DNA of 64,000 bases from Sistotremastrum niveocremeum HHB9708 (taxonomy: Eukaryota; Basidiomycota; Agaricomycetes; Sistotremastrales; Sistotremastraceae), in NCBI GenBank assembly GCA_001630475.1, contig KV419400.1:1083938-1147937 (forward strand), written 5' to 3'. Below are positions 10,427 through 22,028 of this stretch, piece by piece. Under the pieces are notes generated by a model that saw nothing but the letters and a program-made list of their open reading frames with translations, had not been told where the DNA came from and did no database searches. Made by a program: the position numbers and the translations under genes. Every line of letters begins with the position of its first letter. Positions within the stretch are counted from its first letter, which is position 1.

Positions 10427-11456
10427 ATGAGTGGCAAGAAGCGCGCAGCTGGAGATGAGGAGGCAAAGCCTCTGGCGACTGAGGTCGATTTGACTGATGA
10501 ACAAGTCCAAGTGTTGGAGGGAGTTGAGAAGATGTTGAACAAGGCACAGACTGTCCTAGGTATGTGTGGGTTGTATTGCACGTAGTGACACACCTGAATC
10601 TTTTCGTTAGCTCTCCGCGCATACAAGTTCATGGTCCCTAAATTCGCCCAGAGGCGTGAAGCGCTGAAAAAAATCCCTGGTTTCTGGAGCCGTGCGCTTT
10701 TGCGCCACGGTCTCGTGGCTTTGCATACGCAGCATACTGCAGACCAAGATGCTTTGAGTTACTTGGAAGACATCTGGGTGGAACGCGACGAGACGGAGCT
10801 ACGGGCGTTTAAAATCGAATTCGTGAGTCCTAGAATAGGATCTAACCGCCGGTCGTGCTAAAAATTGACTCGTTCGGGAAGCATTTCAAAGAAAACCCGT
10901 ATTTCGAAGAGAAAGTGCTGGTGAAGGAATTTAAATATGTGGCGCCTCCGTCGACAAGCACCGCCACGGATGAGGATGGATTGACTGAAGCACAGGTTGA
11001 TTTCAACGAGGAGCGCGACCTTGCACCACAGGTTCGCGTCTGGCTTGGAGCTGATGCCCTATTTTGGAGTTGACACGAGCATACAGACTATCACGATCAC
11101 GTGGAAAACTGATTCCAAGAATCTGACGAAACTGCACCCACGCGTTGCGGACGACGAAGACGACATGCCAGCAGAACCAGGCAGTTTCTTCAACTTCTTC
11201 ACGGTTGCAGAGGACCCGTTTGAGGTGAGCCGTTCACCCTTTTTTCATTGGATAAAATTAGAAATGAAGTGTTTGTGACTAGTTGGGGCCGACTATCGTG
11301 GAAGAAGTATTCCCCGACGCGATTGACCTGTTCCTTGGACGGAACGACGAAGAGCTCGAGGACATGACCGACTCTGACGAAGAGCAGGAAGACGACGCCG
11401 AGGAAGAGATTGACCTGGAAAAGCCGAAGAAAAAGGTCAAGCTGAGTCGCAGCTGA
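10427..11456 (+). CDS. SET/NAP-family histone chaperone
   Basis: Nucleosome-assembly-type protein that binds histones. The start MSGKKRAAGDEEAKPL is followed by DLTDEQVQVLEGVEKML and, after an intron, YKFMVPKFAQRREALKKIPGF, the dimerisation helix and the start of the earmuff domain. The core reads FWSRALLRHGLVALHTQH and LSYLEDIWVERDETELRAF, then FHFKENPYFEEKVLVKEFKY and TITITWKTDSKNLTKL, the order seen in SET/TAF-I rather than classical NAP1. The C-terminus is the usual acidic tail (NDEELEDMTDSDEEQEDDAE) ending in a basic PKKKVKL, which looks like a nuclear localisation signal. Introns are at about 10559-10611, 10821-10883, 11033-11086 and 11224-11281. Stop at 11454-11456. Confidence -1.
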
Positions 11457-11640
11457 GGGGAGGGCGACCCTTAAAATAGATTGTTGATAGCCCTTGCCGA
11501 GATGCCGTCGGAGCCATGAGGATTCAAATAGTCGAATCTTCTTCCCGCGCTGAAACGAACCGTTCGTGCCCCCGTTCTGCTCACTAGCTACCCCCATCTC
11601 CACTCCTTTCCTCGTCGTCGTCCCCGTTCCCAAAATTATA

Positions 11641-13272
11641 ATGAAATTCTCTTTTCTTGCCCTCGGGGCGCTCCCAGTCGTGCTCTCTGCAACGACGGGC
11701 TCCTCCTCGTCCTCCAGCTCATCAGCAGCTGCAGCCCCCGCTCCGTCGAGCTCAATAACGACCACTATCCCTGGCAGCGGCGCCCCTACTGGTGTCACCA
11801 GCCCTCCAGCGTCGAGCCCACCGACTGTCCCAGTCACCCTGATCACCACTAATCCGACCGCCTATCCGCTATCTTCCATTTTCGCAGGCGCTCCCGCTCA
11901 GCCGACCACGACCCTGGACACTATCTATCCAGCAGGAGCCTCTCCCACTGCCGTTATCGGCGCGCCATCCCTCCCCGATAGTGAGTATCTTGCCTTTTCA
12001 CTCGAGACATCGCGTTGAAAAAGTTCAATTTCGCAGTTTCACAACTTAATCCGGCCAACTATCCTCCCCTTGATAAGCCTCCCCCGACCGACAGTTCCTT
12101 GGTCCAAGGTTGGATCCAGCAAGTTCAAAACTCTGGTATCCCCATCCCCGGTTTCGCTCCTACTCAAGTCGGTGGATGTCCGACTAACCAAGCTGCTGCT
12201 GCAAACGCTTCTTCTTCTGGCACGTGTTGGTGGACATGTGGACATTGTTCGCGTCCCACCGATATCGTCACTTGCGAGAACAAGCTGACTTGGGGCACCT
12301 CCTTCGACGACGGTCCTTCTCCCTACACTCCCAACCTTCTCCAATTTTTGGATGAGCATAGCTTGAAGACGACCTTCTTCATCGTTGGCAGTCGTGCGAT
12401 CTCTAGACCCCAGATGCTTCAGACCCAGTACATGGACGGTCATCAGCTCAGCGTTCATACCTGGTCCCATACTGCGCTCACGACACAGACCAACGAAGCC
12501 ATCATCGCCGAGTTTGGTTGGACCAAAAAAGTCATCAAGGATGTCACTGGCGTCACTCCGAACACCTTCAGGCCTCCCTACGGTGACATTGAGTGAGACA
12601 TTTTCCACATGGTTTTATCCTCGTACTCATTACTTCGTCAGCGATCGTGTGCGAGCTATTGCCCGAGCCATGGATTTGACTCCAATTATCTGGACGACCA
12701 GTCCCTCTGGCAACTTCACCTTTGATACCAACGATTTCAACATTCCCGGCGGAACCGTCTCGGCTTCTCAGGTTTTGAACAATGTATGCGGCTTGAACAT
12801 GCGTGCTATCTTTAATATAAGCTGACATTATTCTTAGTTCGAGCAAATTATGCAGACTGCTCCTCAGCTTAACACTGGGTTCATTGTCCTTGAGCACGAT
12901 CTGTTCCAACAAACGGTCGACCTTGCCACTGGTTATATCTTGCCCCAGGCTCTTGCGCAGCAGCCTCCCTTGACTCTGCAGCCCATCATTGAATGTCTTG
13001 GCAAGCCATTGAGCGACGCTTACGTCGAAACCAACAACAATTCGACCAATCCCCCTCCCAGCGGCTCAGCGGGTGCTACCGGTGTCGTCACCCTCACCTC
13101 TGGTGCACCTGGCAGCATACAAAGCCCCACCGCTCAACCTGCCTCCAGCAGCAGTGGCTCCACCTCCTCCAATCAGTCAAGTGGTGCACTGCGCCTCGAC
13201 ATGAGTCCCATCGTGGCTCTCGGATTCGCTGTCTTCACTTCCGTGGCTGCGGCATTCGTTGCCGGACTTTAA
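11641..13272 (+). CDS. Chitin deacetylase, secreted and probably GPI-anchored
   Basis: Polysaccharide deacetylase (NodB homology domain, carbohydrate esterase 4) that converts cell-wall chitin to chitosan. The signal peptide is MKFSFLALGALPVVLSA, followed by a Ser/Thr/Pro-rich linker. The catalytic domain shows TSFDDGPSPYTPNLL (catalytic Asp), LSVHTWSHT with the HxxxH zinc ligands, TFRPPYGDIE, IIWTTSP, and GFIVLEHDL near the end. A Ser/Gly-rich tail (QPASSSSGSTSSNQSSGA) leads to a hydrophobic C-terminus (VALGFAVFTSVAAAFVAGL) that fits a GPI-attachment signal. Introns lie at about 11981-12036, 12595-12641 and 12784-12838. The expected active-site residues are all present, so the enzyme should be active at the cell wall. 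Confidence -1.
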
Positions 13273-13726
13273 TTCAGAACTTTGCACGAACCTTTCTAGT
13301 TAGTCTTCGTATGTCACGACGGCTTCATATGCTGGCCGCATGCGGTCTTCTGTATGGACAAGTTTATCATGGACTATTTCTGTCTCTACTTCTTTTCTCT
13401 ACTTTCGCTACGAAAGCAAAATGACTTGTTACGTCTTTGTTTCTATTTTCTGCCTACTTTAGTTCTGTTTCCAAACATATATTGACTGAGCGCAACACGT
13501 GTCATCAGAATTTCTATTTTAGAACAATACTTTGCAATGTTACGAGTAATAGGAGCACGACGATTAGATTGCACAACACATTGACTGAGCTATGATACAA
13601 GATGGCGATTGATCAATTGAGCGGAGGCAGAATGTAAAGATAACTACTTTAACTTAGTGATCTCCGTGTCCCGAAAAGCAGGAGGTAAGCGGGAAGATGT
13701 CTGAAAATGAGCAGAAGATTGGAATA
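13273..13726. other. Convergent intergenic region
   Basis: Shared 3' region of the chitin deacetylase (+) and Ugo1-like (-) genes. I see no coding or repeat signal. Confidence -1.
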
Positions 13727-15265
13727 CTACAATTCAGTCCAACCCATGTTACGGTCATCGTTCCCTGCAATGGCAGCCAGAACAAGAACAATGGCACTGG
13801 CACCAACACCCATGCCGAAGCCTCGATAAAGTTGTCCCAGTCCCGTACTGCTATACCATCCATCTCGATTCTTCTCAGGTTGCTTCCCTTTCTTTCGAAG
13901 ACGTGTATACACCAACGGAGGTTCAGAACGTTCCTCACTTAATATACGCCAGAAGACATCCACGACGCCGTTGTATGGTTTCGGGCGTGTTTGGACACAT
14001 GTACGCAACGGTTTCGCTGCGCCTCTGACTTGCACCTGCAACCTTCTGCGGATCGTCTCGACCGGCAGGGTTACCAGCAGTCCGGCACAGCTGGCTAGGA
14101 ATTCTACGCAGCTCCAGGCAGCAAAATGGGAGTCTGGAGAAACGAAAACTAATCGACCCAAGGCGCTTGGGAAGCCCAGGGTAATGAGAGGGCGGAGGGT
14201 ATTCTCCAAGATTGCGGGAATGAGGAGGTGAGGGTGAAGATAGACGCCTTTGAAGCCGCCTTCCTCTCGAAGGATTTGAGAGAGTGCATCTACGGGTCCG
14301 ACGTAATGCTTATACGCAGGGATAGCAGATTGTGCTATCAGTCGGGTTCGGATTAAATCGAGGGGAGAGAGGATGAGGCCTGTGGCCAGATGAGAGAGGA
14401 CAGGAATAAGGAGTGGATGAGAATTGGATGGCGAAGGCCCAATAATAGAAAGCAATGAGTTGTGAATGAGTGGTTGAATGGCAGAAGACATGGCATCGGT
14501 CACGCAGGCGGTCAACAAGCCTAAGATAAAGGGCTTTAGGGTTCCGTGGAAACAATACGAATACACATACCTTTCCATAAGCTGGACCAGCCTTCGTTGC
14601 GTGATCTGCCCAGTCTCTTAATCATACCCCAGACGCCATCTGTAGGTCCTATTGGAATGACGTATTCGGCCCTTAAACTTCGCGATTCCCTAGAAGGACG
14701 GGTAGGAAGCTGCTGCGAACGCCGCCGTCGCGAGTCTCGGCTCAACGACAATTGTGACCCAGATGCAGTGGGGGGTTCTTGGAAGTATGTCTCTGACGAT
14801 GAATCACTGAGCTGTATCCGCAGAGATTAAGCGTTGAGTTGAAAGACGTTGGAAACCTCAACTAACTTCTGCATCCACTTCTTCCGTATCTGATTCTTCT
14901 CCAGATATCTCGGGCTCCGCTTCGATAGTATCGTTGGGCACCCACTGTACTTGAAGCAGCAGCTTGCCCACCTCCCAAGGCATAGCGATCGCGCTCGTCG
15001 TGTATTGCATGATCGCAGAAGCTAGCACGGTCTTGAGGACCAGGTTGGCATTGACGGAGTGTTCATCACGTATGATACTCGCATCGAGGACAGGACTGTT
15101 GACAACGACAGGTGTCCAGTTCGAGGATGGATGGGATATTGGGGGTATGGTGGCTGGCTGGCTTGGGTTCGCCGGATCTGGAGAAAATCGCCAGCTCGTT
15201 CTATCAGGCGGTGGGCTTGAGTAGAGATCGCGAAGGGACCCTGGCGTGGACGCCATTGAGGCCAA
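13727..15265 (-). CDS. UGO1: Ugo1-like mitochondrial fusion protein (modified carrier family)
   Basis: Outer-membrane member of the mitochondrial carrier superfamily that works with Fzo1 and Mgm1 in mitochondrial fusion in yeast. The N-terminal exon reads MASMASTPGSLRDLYSSPPP, then NANLVLKTVLASAIMQYTTSA and AMPWEVGKLLLQVQWVP, a first carrier-like unit. A middle exon with RAEYVIPIGPTDGVWGMIKR and SSLWKG joins, over a roughly 50-nt intron, to LLTACVTDAMSSAIQPLIHN. Two carrier signatures can be read, ILSPLDLIRTRL and VTLPVETIRRRLQV. The end is GLGQLYRGFGMGVGASAIV. The long acidic and Pro-rich N-terminal part and lone first module fit Ugo1/SLC25A46 better than a transport carrier. Assignment rests on overall pattern. 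Confidence -1.
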
Positions 15266-15443
15266 TGCTTATCGACTTGCAGTTGACCGGATCCAGGTGA
15301 GTTCGGCCAGTCCGGCAAGGAGGTAACATAGGTAACATGCATAAACACCGTGCATTCGGCAAAACTCGAGGGCCAACTTCTAAACTGTCTACAACATGGA
15401 TATAAAATATAGCAAATCAAGTCCAGCCTTATACTATCAAGAC

Positions 15444-17033
15444 TCAATCGTCCGACCGAAAGAAGATCCACCATGTCCCTAACGCACTTCCAACAAGCAG
15501 ACCAATTCCTCTGAGCACGAGAACAAGAACAAGAGCTTTGCGAACTGCGGCATAGAATGTATTCAGGGCAGTGCCCGTCCAATTAATACTACATCTTCGT
15601 GAGAAATGTGCATGGATGGAACGAGAGGGACTCACCGTCGATCGTTCGAGCCTCCGGCGCGAATACTTGCTTCCCAACCACGCACTACTTCTCGATACCG
15701 CTTTCCGAAAACCCTGCGAGGATATCAGGCACAAAGGGTCTCGAAGTAAAGATACACGTACCATATCCAAAAGTTGACATCAGGGTATGAGAATCGAGGA
15801 AATACAGAACTTTAGGACATGTTTAGTCACTGATAGGAGTGGCAAAAAGAGGGTACGAACGTCATGCTGGGAGCGAGTCCTATGCCGAGCATGTCATCGG
15901 GTGACGTGAATCGAGGAGTTCTTGTGCCATACATGTACGCTATCAGATCCAGAGTCATCCCGAGCGTCAATCCCCATAATTTCAATGGGGGTTCATTAGA
16001 ACGATTACTCTTTTCGTTCAATTCTTGCGAAGGGTCGCCGTTGAGGAGGATTGCTGGGAATCTCATGCTTCCTATCAGAGCACGGATGATCAGGCGTAAT
16101 ATTGCAGAGTTCTTCGGCGCAAGTCGAGATGAGATGTCTACGGTGACATGCGACCAAGTAGGTTGTTCTGTTGACAGAATCGATAGGGGTGTCCAGTGTA
16201 GGGTAATCTCTGGAGATGGATCAGGTTGGGGAGAATGTGGCGAAAGCTGCAAAAACACTGAGAGGGTTCATGTGGGAGACCATTCGCACGGGGAAACGTA
16301 AATCATACCGAAGGGCGATAGCACCATCAACAGACGCTTGCCAAGCGAGGTTGTGATTTCACGATCGTCGAGCTGGCCCACGCAGATGTAGTCTGTCTCT
16401 GCCAGATCAATGCCAACTTCTTCCCAAGTCTGTCTCATAGCTGAAGTACGAGGTCAAGCGATATATAGACACTGTACGATCAATATTCACACCTGTATAT
16501 TGTCCTCCTTCGTCGCCTTCTTCCTGTCGTCCACCCGGAAACGCCACATGATACTCTGGACTGCCACGACTTCGAGATCCATCGTCCCGCTCGATGGTTC
16601 CCTTCTCTCTTCTCAGGAACAAGATTTCTGCACGAGCGTCGGGAGCGTTGACCCAATCGTTGCTGAAGAACTCCGGAAGGGTCTGCTGAACCGGAGAAGG
16701 AGTAATGGGGTAATCTGCGGGCGGAACGACACGCAAGAGCAAGGCGACGGCAGCTCTTCGAGGCTCTGCGGCAGAATAAGATGAGTGAGATGAGCTCAGG
16801 ATGTCGAATACTGACGAGTTGGTGGGGATGATATTATCCTGGGAGGCGTCGAGCGAATTTTCTGGAGAGCATGGGATAGTGAGGTGATAATGGACGACTC
16901 TGAAAGGCAAGTCAGGACAAGCGAGGTCGCCGTGGACGGCAGCGAGGAGACTAACCGGATGGCATTGGGAGAGCGAGCGCAAGAGCTGGGGATAAGAGGC
17001 GCGGAGTTTAGCGCTGTGGCCGAGAAACGTCAT
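15444..17033 (-). CDS. Nudix hydrolase, CoA-diphosphatase-like, with C-terminal membrane segment
   Basis: Nudix proteins cleave nucleoside diphosphates linked to another group. This one has the FPGG-R...TA-R...EE-GI arrangement of the coenzyme A diphosphatase branch (PCD1/NUDT7 type). The first exon starts MTFLGHSAKLRASYPQLL and carries RRAAVALLLRVVP, AEILFLRREKGTIER and the first half of the box, VAFPGGRQEEGDEGG. A splice then gives AMRQTWEEVGIDLAETDY and CVGQLDDREITTSLGKRLLM. Further exons supply EITLHWTPLSIL and LWGLTLGMTLDLI. The last exon ends with a hydrophobic stretch (ALVLVLVLRGIGLLVGSALG) likely to be a membrane anchor. The box has Gln where the motif normally has Glu after the Arg (RQTWEE for RExxEE). 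Confidence -1.
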
Positions 17034-17311
17034 TCTGGCCGGGATTACCGCAGAGATTCGAGGAAGAATGGCGCAATGCTGGCCAACATGAACTCACAGT
17101 GACTAGAACGCGTTAGAAAAGGGTTCGATCGAGTGGATAAGGGAGGTGCACTGAGCATATGCACGGACATAATCTCCGGTATCTCCGATTTCAAAGCGTA
17201 TTCGCCATCTTGCTCAAAGATTGCGCTAAGTTTACTGGAAGCGCCTGACGGTCCTGCTTCAAATGAAATATCCGCTCAAATTTGGGCCAGGATCCGGCCT
17301 CGGTTGTGGGC
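17034..17311. promoter_or_regulatory. Short divergent promoter between Nudix and bZIP genes
   Basis: About 278 bp separate the Nudix start (-) from the bZIP start (+), so both promoters must share it. I did not recognise a specific factor site. Confidence -1.
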
Positions 17312-18375
17312 ATGGTGGATGCCGCAAGGCGAGAAGAGCTTGCACTTGCAAGGGCTAACAAAGAGCTCGACTACTGGGAACATATCGACTTCATGGATGA
17401 CCCTAACCAACCTCACCAAGGCCCGCCCGACGACCTGCGCAGATCGAGCAGAAGGAGGCCCAGACGCGGTAGCTCCAGCTCTCGTGCATCTCGCACTCGA
17501 GGGTCGAGTATTACCAACGAACCAAACCTCCCTTTGTACAACCAGCCATCCTCGTCGTCCTCAGTAGCTCCCTATCCGCCGCCCCATTACGATCCCACGA
17601 GACATCCGGCATTTCCTGGCCATCTCAATCTCCATGATCCCCACCAGAACTTTGGCCACCTGAGCCCATCACCCCTCGACTCGTCCTTATCAACCTTCCA
17701 GTGGCCTTCACCGGTCACTCCGGGAGGTCTACCTCCGGCGTGGTCACTCCAGCAGCCGAACATTGGCCAATATCCAGTTGACCCCCATGGCTTTCCTCAT
17801 TTCCCTCCCCAGACCCAGCTTCCACCAATGCTGCCAGGAACACCGTCTCAGATTAACTTTCCAGTAATGCCACCACCGCCACCACCGCAACAACATCCGC
17901 AACATCAACGTCGGCGACAGGCCTCCGCCGAGTCGAGTGATCCGCAGCAGGACGAGCCACAGGGAGACGCATTGGCGATAGCAGAGGAAAAGAGGAAACG
18001 CAATACTCTGGCTTCAGGTGCGTGTCTTTAGTCCCGGAAACGCGGCCATTATCTGATGGACATTTAGCTCGCTTCAGGATCAAGAAAAAGCAGAGGTCCC
18101 TGAATCTTGAACGAACGGTATCGGACCTAGAAGGCAGAGCAGTAGAACTTGAGAAAGAGGCGTCTCAGCTTCGGAGTGAAAATGGATGGCTCAAAGAGAT
18201 GGTGATCATGAAAGGGAGGCTGAATAGAGCTCAGAACCAAGAATTTTCGGCAGGCGAGACCAGTCGCCCCAGGAAAAAAACTCCTGAAGAGTCGGAAAGT
18301 GGAGGCTCCAGCGAGGAAGAATCTGAGCCTAGCGAGAAGGGCAAAGGGAAGCGACGCCAGAGATACAACAAGTAG
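17312..18375 (+). CDS. bZIP transcription factor (Gcn4/Cys3-like basic region)
   Basis: Nuclear DNA-binding protein. The first exon starts MVDAARREELALARANKEL and is a long Pro/Ser/His/Gln-rich, probably disordered activation region with a run of eight prolines and glutamines (MPPPPPPQQHPQHQ). An intron after RKRNTLAS joins to ARFRIKKKQRSLNLERTV, giving the bZIP basic signature N-x7-R (N...ASARFR). A leucine zipper with heptads follows: LERTVSDLEGRAVELEKEA and LRSENGWLKEMV. The tail is acidic and ends in KGKGKRRQRYNK. The start is the first ATG in the frame, and a further 5' exon is possible. The basic region resembles the Cys3/Met4/Gcn4 class, which often controls sulphur or amino-acid genes, but targets cannot be told from this sequence. 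Confidence -1.
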
Positions 18376-18667
18376 TCGTCGGTGGATGTCAAGAGTGATG
18401 ACCGTGCATTCCTGAGAGCTTTCCCAGACCAGTATCCGTTCCTACCTTGTTCAGCCGTAGAGTTTTATTGCTAGACGCTGCATTTCGACGCCGCCAGAGT
18501 CGGAGTAGTATCCCAGAAAAGCAGCATCGTGACGGTCCCATGTTGAAGATCAAAACTCTCAGAGCCCCCTGAGCGTGGACTGAGTCCGAGTCAGTTGGGG
18601 ATGATGGGTAAACGGACAACCACAAACAAAGGAACCGAGTTCCGACAATGCCGAGAACACTCAAATC

Positions 18668-19067
18668 ATGTCGTTCGGTCGACCTCCGACGTTTTCGACG
18701 TTCCAACCCAATCCTCCTGACAGAGGGGCTTTTCCGCTTGACCATGAAGGTGGGAAAGTGTCTTTTCATTGAAGAGTATGAATTTAATGTCGGCTTTTCT
18801 GAAGGCGAATGCAAGGACCAGATGATGCGCTATCTTTCTTGCCTCAAGCTCAACTCAAACAGCTCGACGCCGTGTCGAGTGGAAAGCAAGACGTACTTGG
18901 ATTGCAGGATGAACAAGTAGGTCTTTTCGGTTTCAACCCTGCCCGAATGTCGAGTTGATTAGGTCAGGGGCTTGATGCAAAAGGAAGACTGGAAGAATCT
19001 GGGGTTGAATAATGTCGGACCTGAGTCGACAGGTGCTAAGGGCACCGTTGAGGAACGAGAAGGGTGA
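18668..19067 (+). CDS. COX19: Cytochrome c oxidase assembly protein COX19
   Basis: Small intermembrane-space copper-related assembly factor for complex IV. Three exons: MSFGRPPTFSTFQPNPPDRG to DHEG, then the twin CX9C exon, then GLMQKEDWKNLGL and a stop at 19065-19067, about 97 residues in all. Both CX9C motifs are intact: C-KDQMMRYLS-C and C-RVESKTYLD-C, which form two disulphides through the Mia40 pathway. The joins DHEG/ECKD (intron from about 18750) and MNK/GLMQ (intron about 18918-18965) restore the highly conserved family sequence, which supports the splice model. It lies downstream of the bZIP gene on the same strand. Confidence -1.
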
Positions 19068-19745
19068 ACAGTGGAGGGTCCTGGTCGAGAGTGGCGTTCA
19101 GAAAGAGACGCGTCGAGTTGTGGATGTGGGAGAAGATGAGAAGGTCCGTCAGGCGCCTCGACGCTCCAGCCCAAGTGTGCGTACGGACGAGTGGATGGCA
19201 TTCTAAGACGTGGGCGGCCTGGTGGAGCAGCGCGGTGTTTGGGTCCGGCCGCATGTAAGTGTTCCAAGTTACTCTACAGAGACTATTCCTTGTGGAGGTC
19301 GCTCAGGGCCCCTAATTCATCCATTCAGCGTCTGTCCAAAACGGCTGCGTCTATGCCGCACTAGAGCACAGAGACATGGGTCCAGGTGTTTGGCCCTTGT
19401 GGCCTGAGAGTTGTAGGGCGGTTGTCCAGGGCGTAATGCGACTGTTCTGTGATTCTAATGTTAACATGTTGCATCTCGTCGTCGCTCGGTCTAGTGCACA
19501 GTCCAGACGTTCATTGATAACAAAGTGATAGTGACCAAACGATCTTGGACAAACGTGTTTGAGGCTGAAAGAGCAAATGGCTGCCTTGTTCCAGAATGCA
19601 ATTGATGAGATCCAATCGACTCGGGAAGGGCTGCTTCCTAATTGTTGCCGGCCGCTTGACCGCGATCCAATATTATGCCTTGGCCCTTACAAGTTCCTAT
19701 CCCCTCTGTCCCCCCTCTCTCCCATCTCGGCCATCTACCTCCATC
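19068..19745. other. Intergenic region without recognised gene
   Basis: About 680 bp between COX19 and the kinase gene. Only short overlapping frames are present, none with a recognised motif. It probably holds the COX19 3' UTR and the kinase promoter. Confidence -1.
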
Positions 19746-21829
19746 ATGTCGTCGACAATATCGACAAACGCTGCTGCCATAACTCAAAAGTTCATCGGTG
19801 CCGTTGATGATGAATGGCAAATGTACAGGTCCGTGTCCTCGCCAGCAACCTCTTTTCAACATCCGAACGCATCTCTTTTTCAGCGACCATCCAGAGGACT
19901 ACACTCTAGGGCCACCCATTGGCTTCGGTGCTTCGTCGACAGTCTATATCGCAGAGTATAGACCAAAGTCCAGCCGAGCGGCTCCGACGCCTTGCGCGCT
20001 CAAAGTGCTCGATCTGGACGCCCTGCCACCGAAAACATTATGGCTCCTGCGACGAGAAACACAATTGATGTCTCTATCCAAACATCCGAATGTCCTACGT
20101 GTCCGTGGCACATGGATGGAGGGATACAAACTATACATCGCAATGCGTCTCATGAAAAGTGGCAGTGTCGCCGACGTGATGCGCTATGGCTTCCCCGGAG
20201 GCGTCGAAGAAGAAGTGGCCAAATGTATCCTGAAACAAGCTCTCGAAGGGCTCAAGTGCGTTCTTTCACCCTGCTCGAGGTCACTGATCTGACGTCATCG
20301 ACGCTAGCTATCTACATGTCAACGGCTTCATCCATCGTGATCTCAAGGTTCGCGCCCCTTTCTGTTTGTAATCTGATAAAGACAACTGATCTCGCTTCAT
20401 CAGGCAGCCAATCTCTTGATTGACGAGGATGGGACTGTTCTACTCGGTGACCTCGGCGTCGCTGTTTCGCTTTCGGACGAAGAAGAACCGCCTGCCCAGT
20501 CGAACCCGAAGAAGACCATGAACTTCGACGGTACCCTGGTCAATCCAAAAGTTGGCACTCGAGACCGAAAAACAAGACAGCGAGGCAAACGCCACTCATT
20601 TGTGGGCACGGTATGTCCTTTTTCTTCTGAGCTCAAATCGCTCCTAACCCTGGTATAGCCTTGTTGGATGGCGCCAGAAGTCATATCCCAAAAACAATAC
20701 GATCTCAAGGCGGACATCTGGTAAGAAAAACCTGCCACTCCTAACAGATCAAGTCTGACTCATTTCCGTGTAGGTCGTTTGGCATAACAGGTACAAACGA
20801 TGGCTTCTGTTCTTCCAACCTTTCCCTAATGGGGATTTAATCTAGCTCTGGAACTGACTCAAGGGCGTGCGCCCCGTTCGCGTGAACCTCCTCATAAGGT
20901 TCTCATGAGAACGTGCGCATTCTTGGTCTTTCCAATCAAAGATCTCATTTTGATGACGTTTTCTTCAGTTTGAACGATGCTCCTCCGACTTTAGACCGCG
21001 ATGGCGGCCCTTTCAAATATTCCAAGTCCTTCCAGGATATGATTGAAATGTGTCTCGCAAAAGATCCGAGCAAAAGGTGTGACAGAACACGTTTATCACT
21101 TTTTCTCTTGCTCACCATGCTTCAGACCAACGGCCCATGAATTGCTGCAGACTCCATTTTTCAAGACTGCAAAAAGGAAATCATTCCTTGTAGGCACTAT
21201 TTTGAGTGCGTACTATCCTACATATATGCGCTTTGCCACTCTCTGACACCAATCACAGAGGGTCTGCCACCCTTGGTCAACCGACAAGAACGACGTGAGC
21301 ATTTTCTCGTAATGATGAATGTATCATACTGATTTATGCCCCAGGTCGACAACCAACTATGCCAGCGACGCAAACCACAGACTCTTGGGATTTCTCTCAG
21401 TCACAAACCACCTTAACATCTCAACTACGATCCTCGTCCATTCCACACATAACGAGCACTACCGGCAAAACAGCCAGTCCCGATTTAATCTCGGAACCTA
21501 TCTTCGACGATGAAGAGGTTGCTCAGCTCAGCCTGTCCCCCTTGTCATCGACAATTCGACGCTCGACATTCCGAATCGTCGCTTCACCAATGGACGATGA
21601 TCCGGTCTCGGATCCTGAAGATGCTTTCTCCCGAACTGCGGACGGGTTCCTGTCACCACCCATGAAAGACACACGACCTCCGTTGTCGCCTGCATTGTCT
21701 AATCTATCTTCATTGTCTTCTTCGACAACAAGCTCAAGAACGGGTAGCGTACCGTCTTCTATTACGGGATCGCCGCATTCTGGTGGATTTTGGAAGAAAC
21801 TCAAGAGTCGGAAGGGTCATTCAGGTTGA
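19746..21829 (+). CDS. Ste20-family protein kinase (FRAY/OSR1-like)
   Basis: Serine/threonine kinase. The start MSSTISTNAAAITQKFIG is followed, after an intron, by the glycine loop IGFGASSTVYIAEY, the ATP-binding Lys in CALKVLDLD, and RRETQLMSLSKHPNVLRVRG. Later exons give the catalytic loop FIHRDLKAANLLIDEDG, the metal-binding motif as DLG (LLGDLGVAVSL), the activation segment with GKRHSFVGT and PCWMAPEVI, and DIWSFGITALELTQGRAP. The domain ends with DMIEMCLAKDPSKRPTAHELL, then FFKTAKRKSFLV. The C-terminal region is Ser-rich and disordered, ending KKLKSRKGHSG. The active-site Lys and Asp residues are present, so it should be a working kinase. GCK-type fungal kinases often act in morphogenesis or stress, but the pathway is not shown here. 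About ten introns are needed. Confidence -1.
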
Positions 21830-22028
21830 AGGCGTGTTTCAGAATGATGCATCAATCATCTTGTATCTTTCTTGGGCGCCGAGTGCATTCATTGTAAATT
21901 ATTTCACTCTTGTAGATATACTTGCACAGCGCTTATGTACTAGTTGAAGCTCCCATTTATATGGGAAGTTATGCGAAGAAAGAGGACCCGCTCGTATCGA
22001 TTGAGTCATAATGGGTGTGGGCAGGTAA

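Noticed and set aside
11199-11849. Minus-strand 216-residue frame over the NAP and chitin deacetylase genes
   Set aside because: Composition reflects the opposite strand of a Ser-rich coding region and an acidic tail. Both plus-strand genes are well supported.
12039-12608. Minus-strand 189-residue frame inside chitin deacetylase
   Set aside because: Opposite-strand shadow of the catalytic domain exon.
15022-15582. Minus-strand 186-residue frame between Ugo1 and Nudix
   Set aside because: Overlaps the Ugo1 first exon in another frame and has no motif. The Ugo1 frame MASMASTPGSLRDLY is better.
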